Of a stretch of DNA of 64,000 nt, positions 51,234-60,112 are shown in pieces. The notes beneath the pieces were generated by a model. It was not told the origin of the DNA and searched no databases. It saw only the letters and a program-made list of their open reading frames with translations. Where the stretch lies: positions 186,001 through 250,000 of the forward strand of contig NZ_BAEN01000076.1 in assembly GCF_000314975.1 (NCBI RefSeq), given 5' to 3'. The translations under genes were made by a program, and so were the position numbers. Numbering within the stretch: the stretch's first letter is position 1; every line of letters starts with the position of its first letter. The stretch comes from Aliiglaciecola lipolytica E3 (GTDB lineage: Bacteria; Pseudomonadota; Gammaproteobacteria; Enterobacterales; Alteromonadaceae).

Positions 51234-52256
51234 TTACGTCTTGTTTAGTTTCCGACAACTTGAATCTCTTGCCACCAGTTGGGTATCTAGCATTATTGAT
51301 TCAACCGGTTTCTTGGCTAATAAATCCAATAAAGAGCTAACTAGCGCTTTGCCGCCGAGTTGGGTGTCTTGGTGAATTGAACTTAATGCTGGCTGGGTAA
51401 ATGCGCATACTGAAATATCATCATAACCAACAATGGCAACTTGTTCAGGAATGCTAATCCCTTGTTCATTGAGCGCACGTATCATCCCTAGTGCAATTGT
51501 GTCACTCGCTGCCACTATTCCATCAAAGCTAAATTTGTTTTGTTTGAGTAATTCAAGCGTTACTCGATAGGCATCTTCGAAGGTAAAATGTATATCTAGC
51601 GCGTCAGGTATATTGAGTTGAGCATGTTTCAATGCATTTTGATAACCTTCAAAGCGCAATCCGGTTTCAAATGAACGCACACCGCAAAACACAATATTTT
51701 GACATCCTTGCTCAATCAGATGTTGCGTGGCTAACTCTCCGCCTTTGACATTATCTGTACCTACTGTGACATAGTCATTTCCATTTGACTGAGCGCCCCA
51801 GACAACGATTGGGTGTTGCTTATTGATGAGATCATCAAACGCCTCGATGTCGTCGCCTTGTCCAAATACAATCAAGCCATCCGCACGATTCATATTAAAA
51901 TACTCGTCAAGTGAGGCAGCTTGACCGATGTTATGAGAAACCAACAGCACATCGTATTTATGAATGCGCAACTCTTCGGCGATAACGCCTACAATATTGA
52001 GCACAAATGGATCGGTGATAGACTGGTCGAGTTCTGAACTTTTGACGATAACGACAGCGATTGTGTTAGATGTTTTTAAACGAAAGTTACGAGCGGCTGT
52101 ATTGATTTTAAAGCCGTGGTCTGCTGCTAGCTTTTGAATCTTCTTCCGAGTCTTCTCACTTATTAACGGATTATCGTTAAGTGCTCTTGAAGCTGTCGAA
52201 CCTGAAACTCCGGCTAATTTGGCCAAATCAGAAAGCGTTCGAACTTTAAATGTCAT
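51234..52256 (-). CDS. LacI-family repressor of the trehalose cassette
   Basis: A 340-residue LacI/GalR regulator. The HTH and hinge (TLSDLAKLAGVSGSTASRALNDNPLIS, residues 7-33) are followed by a periplasmic-binding-protein-like effector domain (NTIAVVIVKS near 65, GYDDISVCAFTQPALSSI near 275). The ATG at 52256 has GGAG 6 nt upstream; an in-frame ATG at 52268 is less likely. It is divergent from the receptor-MFS-trehalase genes, and two copies of a perfect 14-bp palindrome lie between them, so it very probably represses the cassette and is released by trehalose or a derivative. Confidence 0.9.
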   Translation of the reverse strand: MTFKVRTLSDLAKLAGVSGSTASRALNDNPLISEKTRKKIQKLAADHGFKINTAARNFRLKTSNTIAVVIVKSSELDQSITDPFVLNIVGVIAEELRIHKYDVLLVSHNIGQAASLDEYFNMNRADGLIVFGQGDDIEAFDDLINKQHPIVVWGAQSNGNDYVTVGTDNVKGGELATQHLIEQGCQNIVFCGVRSFETGLRFEGYQNALKHAQLNIPDALDIHFTFEDAYRVTLELLKQNKFSFDGIVAASDTIALGMIRALNEQGISIPEQVAIVGYDDISVCAFTQPALSSIHQDTQLGGKALVSSLLDLLAKKPVESIMLDTQLVARDSSCRKLNKT

Positions 52257-52391
52257 GTTTATCTCCATTTCACCATAGTCGTTTTAACATCATCACATAA
52301 TCGTCTATGCATACACATAAATGTGTACCCATTGAAAATACGCTAAATCGAGGTATTTGTTAAATAAAATTGTGAGATGACTGAATAGAAG

Positions 52392-52405
52392 TGCAATCGA
52401 TTGCA
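52392..52405. promoter_or_regulatory. LacI-type operator 1 (TGCAATCGATTGCA)
   Basis: Perfect 14-bp palindrome with the CG centre typical of LacI/GalR operators. A second identical copy lies at 52424-52437. The site is in the divergent region between the repressor gene and the receptor gene. Confidence 0.88.
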
Positions 52406-52423
52406 AAAAGTATCGAAACTCCT

Positions 52424-52437
52424 TGCAATCGATTGCA
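52424..52437. promoter_or_regulatory. LacI-type operator 2 (TGCAATCGATTGCA)
   Basis: Identical copy of the 14-bp palindrome, centre 32 bp from operator 1, about three helical turns, so two repressor dimers would bind the same DNA face. It lies 83 bp before the receptor start. Confidence 0.88.
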
Positions 52438-52520
52438 TTTTTACATATGTTTAACATCGTCAGGTTGGGAGCAACCTTTTTTTAACATGTTGGGCAATTT
52501 CTCACACACAGGTATACACA

Positions 52521-54794
52521 ATGAATAACAAACAATTTTTACCAAAATTATTAACCGCAAGTGTCGCTTTGGCATTGACGATGCCAGCGCTAACCATTGC
52601 ACAAGAAAGCACAGCTGAAAACGAAAAAAAGCAAAAAGATTACGTAGAACAAATTCTAGTAACCGGTAGAGCAAGCGGACAATCTGTACGAAAAGTGGAT
52701 GCTAGTTATGCATCCACTATTCTCGGTGCTGAAGATATTAAAAAGCTTGCACCAAAAAGTACGGCCGATTTATTTAAAGCAATTCCTGGAGTGTGGTCAG
52801 AAAGCTCAGGTGGGGTAGCTGGTGCAAATGTATTTGTACGTGGTTTCCCTGGTGGTGGTGATGCGCCGTTTCTCACCGTGCAGTTGCAAGGCGTACCTGT
52901 TTTTGCGCCACCAACACTATCATTTTTAGAAAACTCTTCCTTATTCCGAATTGATGAGACAATTGATTTTATGGATGCTTTGCGTGGCGGTCCAAGCTCG
53001 GTGGTTTCTAATGGACAGCCGGGTTTAACGACCAACTTCATGCTCAAAGAAGGTAGCGATACTACCGAAGGCTTAATTAAATACACAACGTCTGATTATG
53101 ACTTACAACGAGTGGATGCTGTGATCAGTGGTGCAATCGCTGACGATTTATACTTCATGTTGGGTGGTTACGTACAGCAAAGTTCAGGCATTCGTGATGC
53201 TGGTTTTGATTCTGAAAAAGGTCATCAGGTCACTCTGAATATTACTAAGGTATTAGATAACGGAAAAATAAACCTGTTTACTCGTATTACCGATGATCAT
53301 GGCGCTTGGTATTTGCCTACCCCATTAGTGGATGGGGTTGACAATAGTTACACTCAGTTAGGCACACTAAATCGCCAAGGGACCATACAATACGGGCCAG
53401 ATGGCACCAGTGAGACTTTCGATTTTGGCGAAGGTCGTGGTTGGGATGGTTCAATTTCAGGCGGTAGTATTAATCTTAACTTTAGCAATGGCTGGAGTTT
53501 TGTCGACCGTTTTACTTTAACCAAAGGAAATGCTGACACCTTAGGCTTAGTACCTGAAGGAGCCGCTGTTGACTTAGCCAGCGTTGCAGATAACGGTAGC
53601 AGTGCTACAGGTGCAGTAACAGGTAACACCTATTCAGGTGACACCATGGTGCAGCAAATTGGCCGTTGGGTGGTACGAAAGGAAATAGAATCATTTACCA
53701 ATGACCTAGCGTTAACCAAAAAAGGTGATAATTTTGAAGCTACCTTTGGCTATTTCGCGTCAAACTTTTCTGCCAACGATTGGTGGTCAATAGGAAACCA
53801 AGCTTATCACGTTGTCACGCCTGGCGGAGAAATGCTAACCGGTATCGAATGTAATGATAACGCCGATAGCTGCAGTTGGAATTATGATATTAACTCCACT
53901 GGAGATGGCACGACTACCGCATTATATGCCGCGTTGGAGTATCAATTCAGTGACCAATTTAGCGCGGATATAGGTTTGCGCCGCGAGAATCACGAAATTG
54001 AATATACAGTCGATGAAGGGCTCGATGGTGTTATAACCAAAGCCGTACAATATGACGAAAGTGATACCGCGTTGACGGTCGGAGCCAACTGGCAGTTCCA
54101 AGACAATATGGGGGTATTTGCGCGTTATAGTGAGGGTAGCAAAATGCCGTATTTTGACGACTTTCGTGATAATTTTGGCGCTTATCAAAATGGCGAAGAT
54201 TTAATCAAGGATGTGACTCAATTTGAATTGGGCTACAAACTTGCAGCTGAAAACTTCAATCTCTATGCCACAGGTTTCTTTAACGAAGTCAAAGGTGACA
54301 CTTTTGTTCGCAGACCCGATGCGCCAGTTGAGGTCTTAACTAACGAAGCCTACGGGGTCGAATTAGATGCGGCTTATTACAATGACAGTGGCTTTTCCGT
54401 TACGTTAAACGCAACTATCCAGGAAACTGAGATCACCCAAAGTGCGACTAACCAAGGTAACGAAGCTCAGCGACAACCAGGTTGGCAATTGCGCCTCACG
54501 CCAAGTTATGAATTCGATATGGGAGACTATTTCGCCAACGTGTATGGTACTTTATCTGCAGTTGATGATCGTTTTGCTAATAACGAAAACAGTGTTGTGC
54601 TAGAGGGATATGAAAAACTTGATATTGGTCTGGTTATCAGTAACGTGGATGGATTAAAGTTTGAATTTGCTGTGCAAAATCTCACTGATGAAGATGCATT
54701 GACAGAAGGGGACCCGCGTAATCCAACTGCTCCAAATGGTCGCTTTATCATGCCTCGTTCTGCCACATTTAGTGTGAGCTACGAGTTTTATTAA
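52521..54794 (+). CDS. TonB-dependent outer-membrane receptor for trehalose-type sugars
   Basis: A 757-residue receptor with a signal peptide ending ALTIAQE, a TonB box region VEQILVTGR near residue 42, a plug domain (TADLFKAIPGVWSESSGG, NVFVRGFPGGGDAPFLTVQLQGVPVF, FMDALRGGPSSVVSNGQPG, to about 180) and a 22-strand-type barrel ending SVSYEFY with the C-terminal aromatic residue. It follows the LacI operators and precedes MFS and trehalase genes after a terminator-like stem-loop. Uptake of trehalose or trehalose-containing oligosaccharides across the outer membrane is inferred from this context. Confidence 0.87.
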   Translation: MNNKQFLPKLLTASVALALTMPALTIAQESTAENEKKQKDYVEQILVTGRASGQSVRKVDASYASTILGAEDIKKLAPKSTADLFKAIPGVWSESSGGVAGANVFVRGFPGGGDAPFLTVQLQGVPVFAPPTLSFLENSSLFRIDETIDFMDALRGGPSSVVSNGQPGLTTNFMLKEGSDTTEGLIKYTTSDYDLQRVDAVISGAIADDLYFMLGGYVQQSSGIRDAGFDSEKGHQVTLNITKVLDNGKINLFTRITDDHGAWYLPTPLVDGVDNSYTQLGTLNRQGTIQYGPDGTSETFDFGEGRGWDGSISGGSINLNFSNGWSFVDRFTLTKGNADTLGLVPEGAAVDLASVADNGSSATGAVTGNTYSGDTMVQQIGRWVVRKEIESFTNDLALTKKGDNFEATFGYFASNFSANDWWSIGNQAYHVVTPGGEMLTGIECNDNADSCSWNYDINSTGDGTTTALYAALEYQFSDQFSADIGLRRENHEIEYTVDEGLDGVITKAVQYDESDTALTVGANWQFQDNMGVFARYSEGSKMPYFDDFRDNFGAYQNGEDLIKDVTQFELGYKLAAENFNLYATGFFNEVKGDTFVRRPDAPVEVLTNEAYGVELDAAYYNDSGFSVTLNATIQETEITQSATNQGNEAQRQPGWQLRLTPSYEFDMGDYFANVYGTLSAVDDRFANNENSVVLEGYEKLDIGLVISNVDGLKFEFAVQNLTDEDALTEGDPRNPTAPNGRFIMPRSATFSVSYEFY

Positions 54795-54808
54795 ACAACT
54801 AGCGATAA

Positions 54809-54830
54809 GGGGCGTTCAACGTCCCTTTTT
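54809..54830 (+). terminator. Stem-loop between the receptor and MFS genes
   Basis: GGGGCG at 54809-54814 pairs with CGTCCC at 54820-54825 (one G-U) over TTCAA, followed by TTTTT at 54826-54830. It has the form of an intrinsic terminator and may let the receptor be made in excess over the downstream genes. Confidence 0.75.
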
Positions 54831-54902
54831 AACATTTTTTACGCTTAATAAATATTAAGCTGTTTTTTGCACATCTATGTTTGCCGACTATTGGTGATTT
54901 TA

Positions 54903-56174
54903 ATGCCTAGATTTATGACTATATTTGCCATCGCGGCGTGTTATTTTATTTTTGCTATTTTATTAAATAGCGTCGGGACCGTCATTCTTCAATCGATTAA
55001 CAGTTTTGACATTAGCAAACCTGTCGCAAGCTCTTTGGAAGGATTTAAAGATCTTTCAATCGCGTTTGTTTCTTTTGCCATTGCCGCTTTTGTGCCCAGA
55101 GTCGGCTATAAACTGGCGATGATGGCTGCGCTAATTTTAGTCGCCGTTGTTTGTGCTTTAACGCCACTTTATGCCGAGTTTGCGATGATTCAAGTTTTGT
55201 TTGCTTGTATCGGAACGGCCTTTGCGCTGATTAAAGTTTCTGTATATAGCATTATCGGCCAGTTATCGGATGATACTAAAGGACATGCTTCATTATTGAA
55301 CACCATAGAAGGAATATTCATGGTGGGAGTCTTAACTGGTTATTGGGTCTTTAGTGGATTTATTGATGCCAGTGATCCTAGTTCATTAAGTTGGATGAAA
55401 GTGTATTACCTATTGGCTGGGTTAATTGCATTTACTGCCTTATCGGTTTTTCTATCACCGATAAAAAAACCAAAAAAATTGAAAGCAAGCAGACCATTAA
55501 TCGAAGATTTCATGGAAATGATAAGACTCACTTATCGACCATTAGTCCTGGTGTTTGTACTATCCATTTTCTTTTATGTTTTAATTGAACAAGGCATTGG
55601 TACTTGGTTGCCAACATTCAATAACGAAATATTACATTTACCCTTAGACGTGAGTATTCAAATTACGAGTATATTTGCGGCAGCTATTGCTATTGGTCGA
55701 TTATTAGCTGGGCAACTTTTGCGTTTTATTAATTGGTATTGGTTTTTGAACGTATGCTTAGCTGGCATGGCCATACTTATTTTATTGTGTATGCCACTAG
55801 CTAATGCCGTGCAAAATGCGCAGCAAATAGCGACTATTTCCAGCGTACTAGATGCACCGTTGGCAGCCTACTTATTACCTATGATTGGATTATTAATGGC
55901 GCCTATTTATCCAGTTATTAACTCGGTGATGTTGAGCTCACTTGAAAAAGCACTGCATGCACCTATGACAGGTCTCATTGTTGTATTTTCCGCGTTAGGT
56001 GGTACAACCGGTTCAATTATTACCGGTTTTGTATTTGAGTCCTTCGGTGGCCAACGGGCCTTTTATTTATCCTTGATACCGATGTTACTGATTGCGATCA
56101 CGTTATTTTTATTTCGTCGTTCAGCAGCAAAAATACAGCCCTTGGTAACAAGCACTATTGAGGAAGCAGTATGA
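54903..56174 (+). CDS. MFS sugar transporter of the trehalose cassette
   Basis: A 423-residue inner-membrane major facilitator with about 12 hydrophobic segments and a basic cytoplasmic loop near 185-205 (IKKPKKLKASRP). It resembles the FucP/TsgA branch of sugar transporters. The ATG at 54903 is preferred; an in-frame start at 54867 adds 12 residues ahead of the first helix. The trehalase start overlaps its end (ATGA at 56171-56174), so the pair is translationally coupled and the transporter probably brings intact trehalose into the cytoplasm. It is distinct from NagP and the NupG-like protein earlier in the window. Confidence 0.82.
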   Translation: MPRFMTIFAIAACYFIFAILLNSVGTVILQSINSFDISKPVASSLEGFKDLSIAFVSFAIAAFVPRVGYKLAMMAALILVAVVCALTPLYAEFAMIQVLFACIGTAFALIKVSVYSIIGQLSDDTKGHASLLNTIEGIFMVGVLTGYWVFSGFIDASDPSSLSWMKVYYLLAGLIAFTALSVFLSPIKKPKKLKASRPLIEDFMEMIRLTYRPLVLVFVLSIFFYVLIEQGIGTWLPTFNNEILHLPLDVSIQITSIFAAAIAIGRLLAGQLLRFINWYWFLNVCLAGMAILILLCMPLANAVQNAQQIATISSVLDAPLAAYLLPMIGLLMAPIYPVINSVMLSSLEKALHAPMTGLIVVFSALGGTTGSIITGFVFESFGGQRAFYLSLIPMLLIAITLFLFRRSAAKIQPLVTSTIEEAV

Positions 56175-57733
56175 GCACCTTAAAATCACAAGACAGACCT
56201 CAAGAATTTCATCAAAGTTTGGCTTTTTTTGCTAGCGATCTGTTCCACAAAGTACAAGTTTCCGGCATTTTTCCAGATAGTAAACATTTCGCAGATGCTA
56301 CTCCAAAAGTGGCTTGGGAAGAGGTTTATCACCAATTCGAGCTGCAGTCCTCGCTGCCCGACTTTTCGCTAATTGAGTTTGTGAACGACAACTTCATTTT
56401 ACCTAAGCCAATTCAATTGGAGCACCAAACTAAACATAAAACTGTCTGTGCTCATATTGAGGCCTTGTGGTCGGTTCTAATGAAACAACCTGACCAGCAA
56501 AGTAAAAATTCGTTGTTACCATTAAACTTTCCTTATTTAGTGCCCGGTGGCCGTTTCCGTGAAATTTACTATTGGGATAGCTATTTTACGGCGCTTGGCT
56601 TGATGGTTTCTGGGCGTAAATCACTGGTAAAGTCGATGGTGAAAAACTTTATCCAGTTACAACAAAGTATTGGTTGTATCCCAAATGGAAATCGCAGTTA
56701 CTATTACAGTCGCTCACAACCCCCAGTTTTAGGCATGATGGTTGACATGTTGTTTGCAACTGAAGAAGAAAATGAGGACCCACAGTTTTTACGCCAATGT
56801 GTAGAGGCGATGGAAATAGAATACGCATATTGGATGCAAGGTTCAGAAAAACTGTCTGATTCATTTCAGACAAATCGACATGTACTTAAGATGCCTAATG
56901 GCGGTTATTTAAATCGATATTGGGACGAGCAAGCATCTCCAAGGCCTGAATCTTATCGCGAAGACATGCATGCGGCAGCAAATAAACACGGAGATGAGAA
57001 GTTACTTTTCTACCGCAACATTCGCGCAGCATGTGAATCTGGATGGGACTTCAGTTCGCGTTGGTTAGCTGACCCACATGATCTTGAAAGTATTCAAACC
57101 ACGAATATTGTGCCGGTAGATTTAAATTGCCTGATGTATAAGTTAGAAGTCTTGTTAAGTCGCTATTGGCTTAAATTGGGTGAGTCTCAAAAAAGTAGCG
57201 AATTTCTACAAAAATCAGACACCCGTAAAGCGACGATCCAAGCCTACTTATGGGATACCGAAAATAGCTATTTCGTGGACTTCAACCTCAAGACTAAAAT
57301 GCAATCTAATGTACTTTCGTTGGCTGGAGTATTGCCGTTATTTACCGAACTTGCTAGCCAATCGCAAGCCGATGCTGTGGCTCACAGATTAACCAATCAA
57401 TTTTTATGCGATGGCGGTCTAATTACGACATTATGTCAAAGTGAACAACAGTGGGACGCGCCTAACGGTTGGGCGCCATTGCAGTGGTTTGCGGTGAAAG
57501 GTTTGCAACATTATCAGCACCACGCAACAGCGACACACATTATGCAAAAATGGATTGCTACAGTGGAGCACTATTACGATGTACATGGTAGTTTAATGGA
57601 AAAATATAATGTGAAAGAAATTGAACATGTCGCTCAAGGCGGGGAGTATGAAGTGCAGCATGGATTTGGCTGGACAAATGGCGTGACTCTGGCGTTTTAT
57701 CAACTGTTAGAAAAGGCGTCAGCCCAAGCTTGA
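56171..57733 (+). CDS. treF: Cytoplasmic alpha,alpha-trehalase (GH37)
   Basis: Hydrolyses trehalose to two glucose molecules. The 520-residue protein carries both GH37 signatures: PGGRFREIYYWDSYFT near residue 123 and QWDAPNGWAPLQW near 430. The predicted catalytic acid is Asp293 in ESGWDFSSRW and the base Glu477 in MEKYN. There is no signal peptide, so it corresponds to cytoplasmic TreF and not periplasmic TreA. Its ATG overlaps the MFS stop. The 3' end overlaps the converging gluQ gene by 34 bp. No trehalose-6-phosphate pathway gene is seen nearby. Confidence 0.92.
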   Translation: MSTLKSQDRPQEFHQSLAFFASDLFHKVQVSGIFPDSKHFADATPKVAWEEVYHQFELQSSLPDFSLIEFVNDNFILPKPIQLEHQTKHKTVCAHIEALWSVLMKQPDQQSKNSLLPLNFPYLVPGGRFREIYYWDSYFTALGLMVSGRKSLVKSMVKNFIQLQQSIGCIPNGNRSYYYSRSQPPVLGMMVDMLFATEEENEDPQFLRQCVEAMEIEYAYWMQGSEKLSDSFQTNRHVLKMPNGGYLNRYWDEQASPRPESYREDMHAAANKHGDEKLLFYRNIRAACESGWDFSSRWLADPHDLESIQTTNIVPVDLNCLMYKLEVLLSRYWLKLGESQKSSEFLQKSDTRKATIQAYLWDTENSYFVDFNLKTKMQSNVLSLAGVLPLFTELASQSQADAVAHRLTNQFLCDGGLITTLCQSEQQWDAPNGWAPLQWFAVKGLQHYQHHATATHIMQKWIATVEHYYDVHGSLMEKYNVKEIEHVAQGGEYEVQHGFGWTNGVTLAFYQLLEKASAQA

Positions 57734-58557
57734 GTTGCCCAATTTAAAATGGAGTGTTTGTCACTGTGAAACATCGCGTTGGGAACGATAAATCCCAGGT
57801 GGCCTAATGCGGCAATTAAGTTAGCTTCCGGTTGATGTAAATCCAATGCTGGTGCGTGATTTTGTTTGCTGAACTTGCGTCCATCTGCAAATGTCACTAA
57901 TGGCAAATGCAAACAAAGTGGTGGGGTACTCTTTAACGTTTTAAAGAGTGCCCATTGACACGCCGTTGCACTGATCAAATCTTCACCTCTGACAATTTCA
58001 GTGACGCCCATATTAATATCATCTACCACAGAAGCGAGGTGATAGGCGTACAACCCATCTTTACGTTTAACTATGAAATCTTCGTTAGTTTCATTGCTAT
58101 CAACTGCTACAACGCCAAGCCGAATATCCTCAATATGGTCAATCTGAAATTGATTCTTAATTCTTAATGAATAAGGTGGTTCAACATTACTTTTATCTTT
58201 GCAAGTACCTTGATAAAAATGGCCTCTCGACTTAATTTGTGCCCGTGTGCATTCACAGCGATAAAGTAGATTTTGCTGCTGTAGCTCATGTAGGATGCGA
58301 TCGTATGAATCACTATTCTGACTTTGAAATACAACGTCATCGTCCCAAACAAGGGCGTGGGCTTTAAGGGTCGTTTGAATACTGTCTATTGCGCCGGACA
58401 TAATTCTGGGAGGGTCAATATCATCAATGCGCAACAACCACTTGCCGTTATTGATTCTGGCCTGAAGATAACTCCCTAATGCGGTGACTAAAGAGCCCAT
58501 GTGTAAAGGACCAGAAGGGCTTGGAGCGAATCGTCCTATATAATCAGAATGACGCAT
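57700..58557 (-). CDS. gluQ: Glutamyl-Q tRNA(Asp) synthetase
   Basis: Attaches glutamate to the queuosine base of tRNA-Asp. The 285-residue protein is a GluRS catalytic core without the anticodon-binding domain: GRFAPSPSGPLHMGSLVTAL near residue 8 (HIGH-type), RIDDIDPPR near 43, the zinc-binding Cys pair YRCECTR near 99, and the KMSKS-like KFSKQNH near 230. The ATG at 58557 has GGGGAA upstream; the in-frame GTG at 58563 is less likely. It lies downstream of dksA, as in most gammaproteobacteria, and its 3' end overlaps trehalase on the other strand. Confidence 0.93.
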   Translation of the reverse strand: MRHSDYIGRFAPSPSGPLHMGSLVTALGSYLQARINNGKWLLRIDDIDPPRIMSGAIDSIQTTLKAHALVWDDDVVFQSQNSDSYDRILHELQQQNLLYRCECTRAQIKSRGHFYQGTCKDKSNVEPPYSLRIKNQFQIDHIEDIRLGVVAVDSNETNEDFIVKRKDGLYAYHLASVVDDINMGVTEIVRGEDLISATACQWALFKTLKSTPPLCLHLPLVTFADGRKFSKQNHAPALDLHQPEANLIAALGHLGFIVPNAMFHSDKHSILNWATQAWADAFSNS

Positions 58558-58603
58558 AAACACTTCCCCGAGGTGGAATGGTGACGTGCTCTAGAAACAA
58601 CAA

Positions 58604-58623
58604 AAGCCGCAATGTAGCGGCTT
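58604..58623 (-). terminator. Terminator after dksA
   Basis: AAGCCGC at 58604-58610 pairs perfectly with GCGGCTT at 58617-58623; on the minus strand the stem is followed by a T-rich stretch. It lies 20 bp after the dksA stop and upstream of gluQ, so only part of the transcripts should continue into gluQ. Confidence 0.8.
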
Positions 58624-58642
58624 CATATTCGCGTGCAAAGGA

Positions 58643-59089
58643 TTAACCTTGCAGTTGCTTTTCTTTTATTTCGGCTAAGGTTTTACAGTCGATACACAAA
58701 TCAGCTGTTGGTCTAGCTTCCAAACGTCTTACACCAATTTCAATACCGCAGGCATCGCAAAACCCAAAATCATCATCTTCAATTCGCTTCAGCGTTTTTT
58801 CAATTTTCTTGATGAGTTTACGTTCACGATCTCGTGTACGAAGTTCTAAACTGAATTCTTCTTCCTGAGCAGCTCGATCAACAGGATCTGGGAAATTAGC
58901 CGCTTCATCTTGCATGTGATGCACGGTGCGATCTACTTCTTCACGAAGTTGTGAACGCCAAGCTGACAATATTTTACGGAAGTGCTCAAGTTGAGCATCG
59001 TTCATATACTCTTCGCCGTCTTTCTCCTGATATGGAGTCAATCCAGCAAGTGCAATTAATCCTAACGTTTTTTCTTTTCCTGTTGGCAT
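58643..59089 (-). CDS. dksA: RNA polymerase-binding transcription factor DksA
   Basis: Cofactor of ppGpp in the stringent response, acting in the RNA polymerase secondary channel. The 148-residue protein has the long coiled coil with tip residues [12 protein letters not shown] near 68-80 (the functional Asp and Ala of the tip are present) and a four-Cys zinc finger (CDACG near 111 and CIDC near 132). The N-terminus, with GLTPYQ, matches the usual form. Length is close to E. coli DksA. It is upstream of gluQ with a terminator between. Confidence 0.95.
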   Translation of the reverse strand: MPTGKEKTLGLIALAGLTPYQEKDGEEYMNDAQLEHFRKILSAWRSQLREEVDRTVHHMQDEAANFPDPVDRAAQEEEFSLELRTRDRERKLIKKIEKTLKRIEDDDFGFCDACGIEIGVRRLEARPTADLCIDCKTLAEIKEKQLQG

Positions 59090-59316
59090 GTGCCAATTCT
59101 CCTACACTACGACACAAACGCTGTTTAGCGAATGAGGATATATAGCAGATTGCTATCATCCTAGCAAATTAGGCTCGGTCGAAAATATGTAATTGTTACG
59201 CTCATAAAGCGGTAAAAATGGGTGCTAAGTTCACCAATTTTTTTAAATAAAAAACAATGAGCCGTTTTTTACGACTCGCAAACATAGGCTCCTTAGATAA
59301 AAAATCAACCTTTTTT

Positions 59317-60021
59317 TTAAGGTATGAAGCTTACTTGTTGATTTAAATTAACTTTTTCTTCAGAGAATTTGCAGTCATAGGCTAGAATTTGCACACCAGC
59401 GTCAATTGCTGCCTGTAAAGTCGCCGCATACTCTGGATCGATATGGTCAGCAACTCTAACATTTTTAATGCCTGTGTGCTGAACGCAAAATAATAGCACA
59501 GCGCGTTTTCCAGATTTTACTAGCGCTGTTAATTCACGCAAATGTTTGCTTCCACGTTGGGTTTTCGCGTCGGGAAAATAGCCTTTTCCATCCTCTAGCA
59601 AAGTAACAGATTTCACTTCCACAAAACAATCAGTGAGATTATCTGCACTGAGCATAAAATCAATGCGGCTATTCTCTTCACCATATTTAACCTCGGGTTT
59701 GATATTTTGATAGTCCTTTAGCTCTTCAATCAAGCCTGCTACTAATGCCTCACCTACAAGTTTGTTAGCGTTATTAGTGTTAACGCCAATCCAATCACCT
59801 TGGTTGTTTTTACTTAGCTCCCAGGTGTAGGCGAGTTTTCGCTTAGGGTTATTGGCTGGGCTCAACCACACCTCAAATCCAGCGTCGCCGCAACCAGTCA
59901 TTGCCCCCGTGTTGGGACAATGCGCAGTAACTGTTGAACCATCAGGTAAGGACACATCTGCTAGGAAACGTTTGTAGCGTTTTATTAATTTACCCTTGAT
60001 AAGTGGACTGGGGAACAGCAT
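59317..60021 (-). CDS. sfsA: Sugar fermentation stimulation protein SfsA
   Basis: A 234-residue protein, exactly the E. coli SfsA length if the ATG at 60021 is used, which has GAGAGG just upstream; the ATG at 60033 adds four residues and lacks a site. The family core is visible: KRYKRFLADVSLPDG near residue 12, AHCPNTGAMTGC near 33, RIDFMLSADNLTDCFVEVKSVTL near 120 and FPDAKTQRGSKHLREL near 155, a PD-(D/E)xK-type nuclease fold. SfsA was named for an effect on maltose use and is a putative nucleic-acid-binding protein. It sits next to dksA as in E. coli. Confidence 0.92.
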   Translation of the reverse strand: MLFPSPLIKGKLIKRYKRFLADVSLPDGSTVTAHCPNTGAMTGCGDAGFEVWLSPANNPKRKLAYTWELSKNNQGDWIGVNTNNANKLVGEALVAGLIEELKDYQNIKPEVKYGEENSRIDFMLSADNLTDCFVEVKSVTLLEDGKGYFPDAKTQRGSKHLRELTALVKSGKRAVLLFCVQHTGIKNVRVADHIDPEYAATLQAAIDAGVQILAYDCKFSEEKVNLNQQVSFIP

Positions 60022-60112
60022 ATTACCTCTCATATCATGCGCTGTTAATCGCGTACATTAGTCCATGTCTTAATCTGATGTAACATGGACGACAAAGAAA
60101 AAGGAAACCAGT

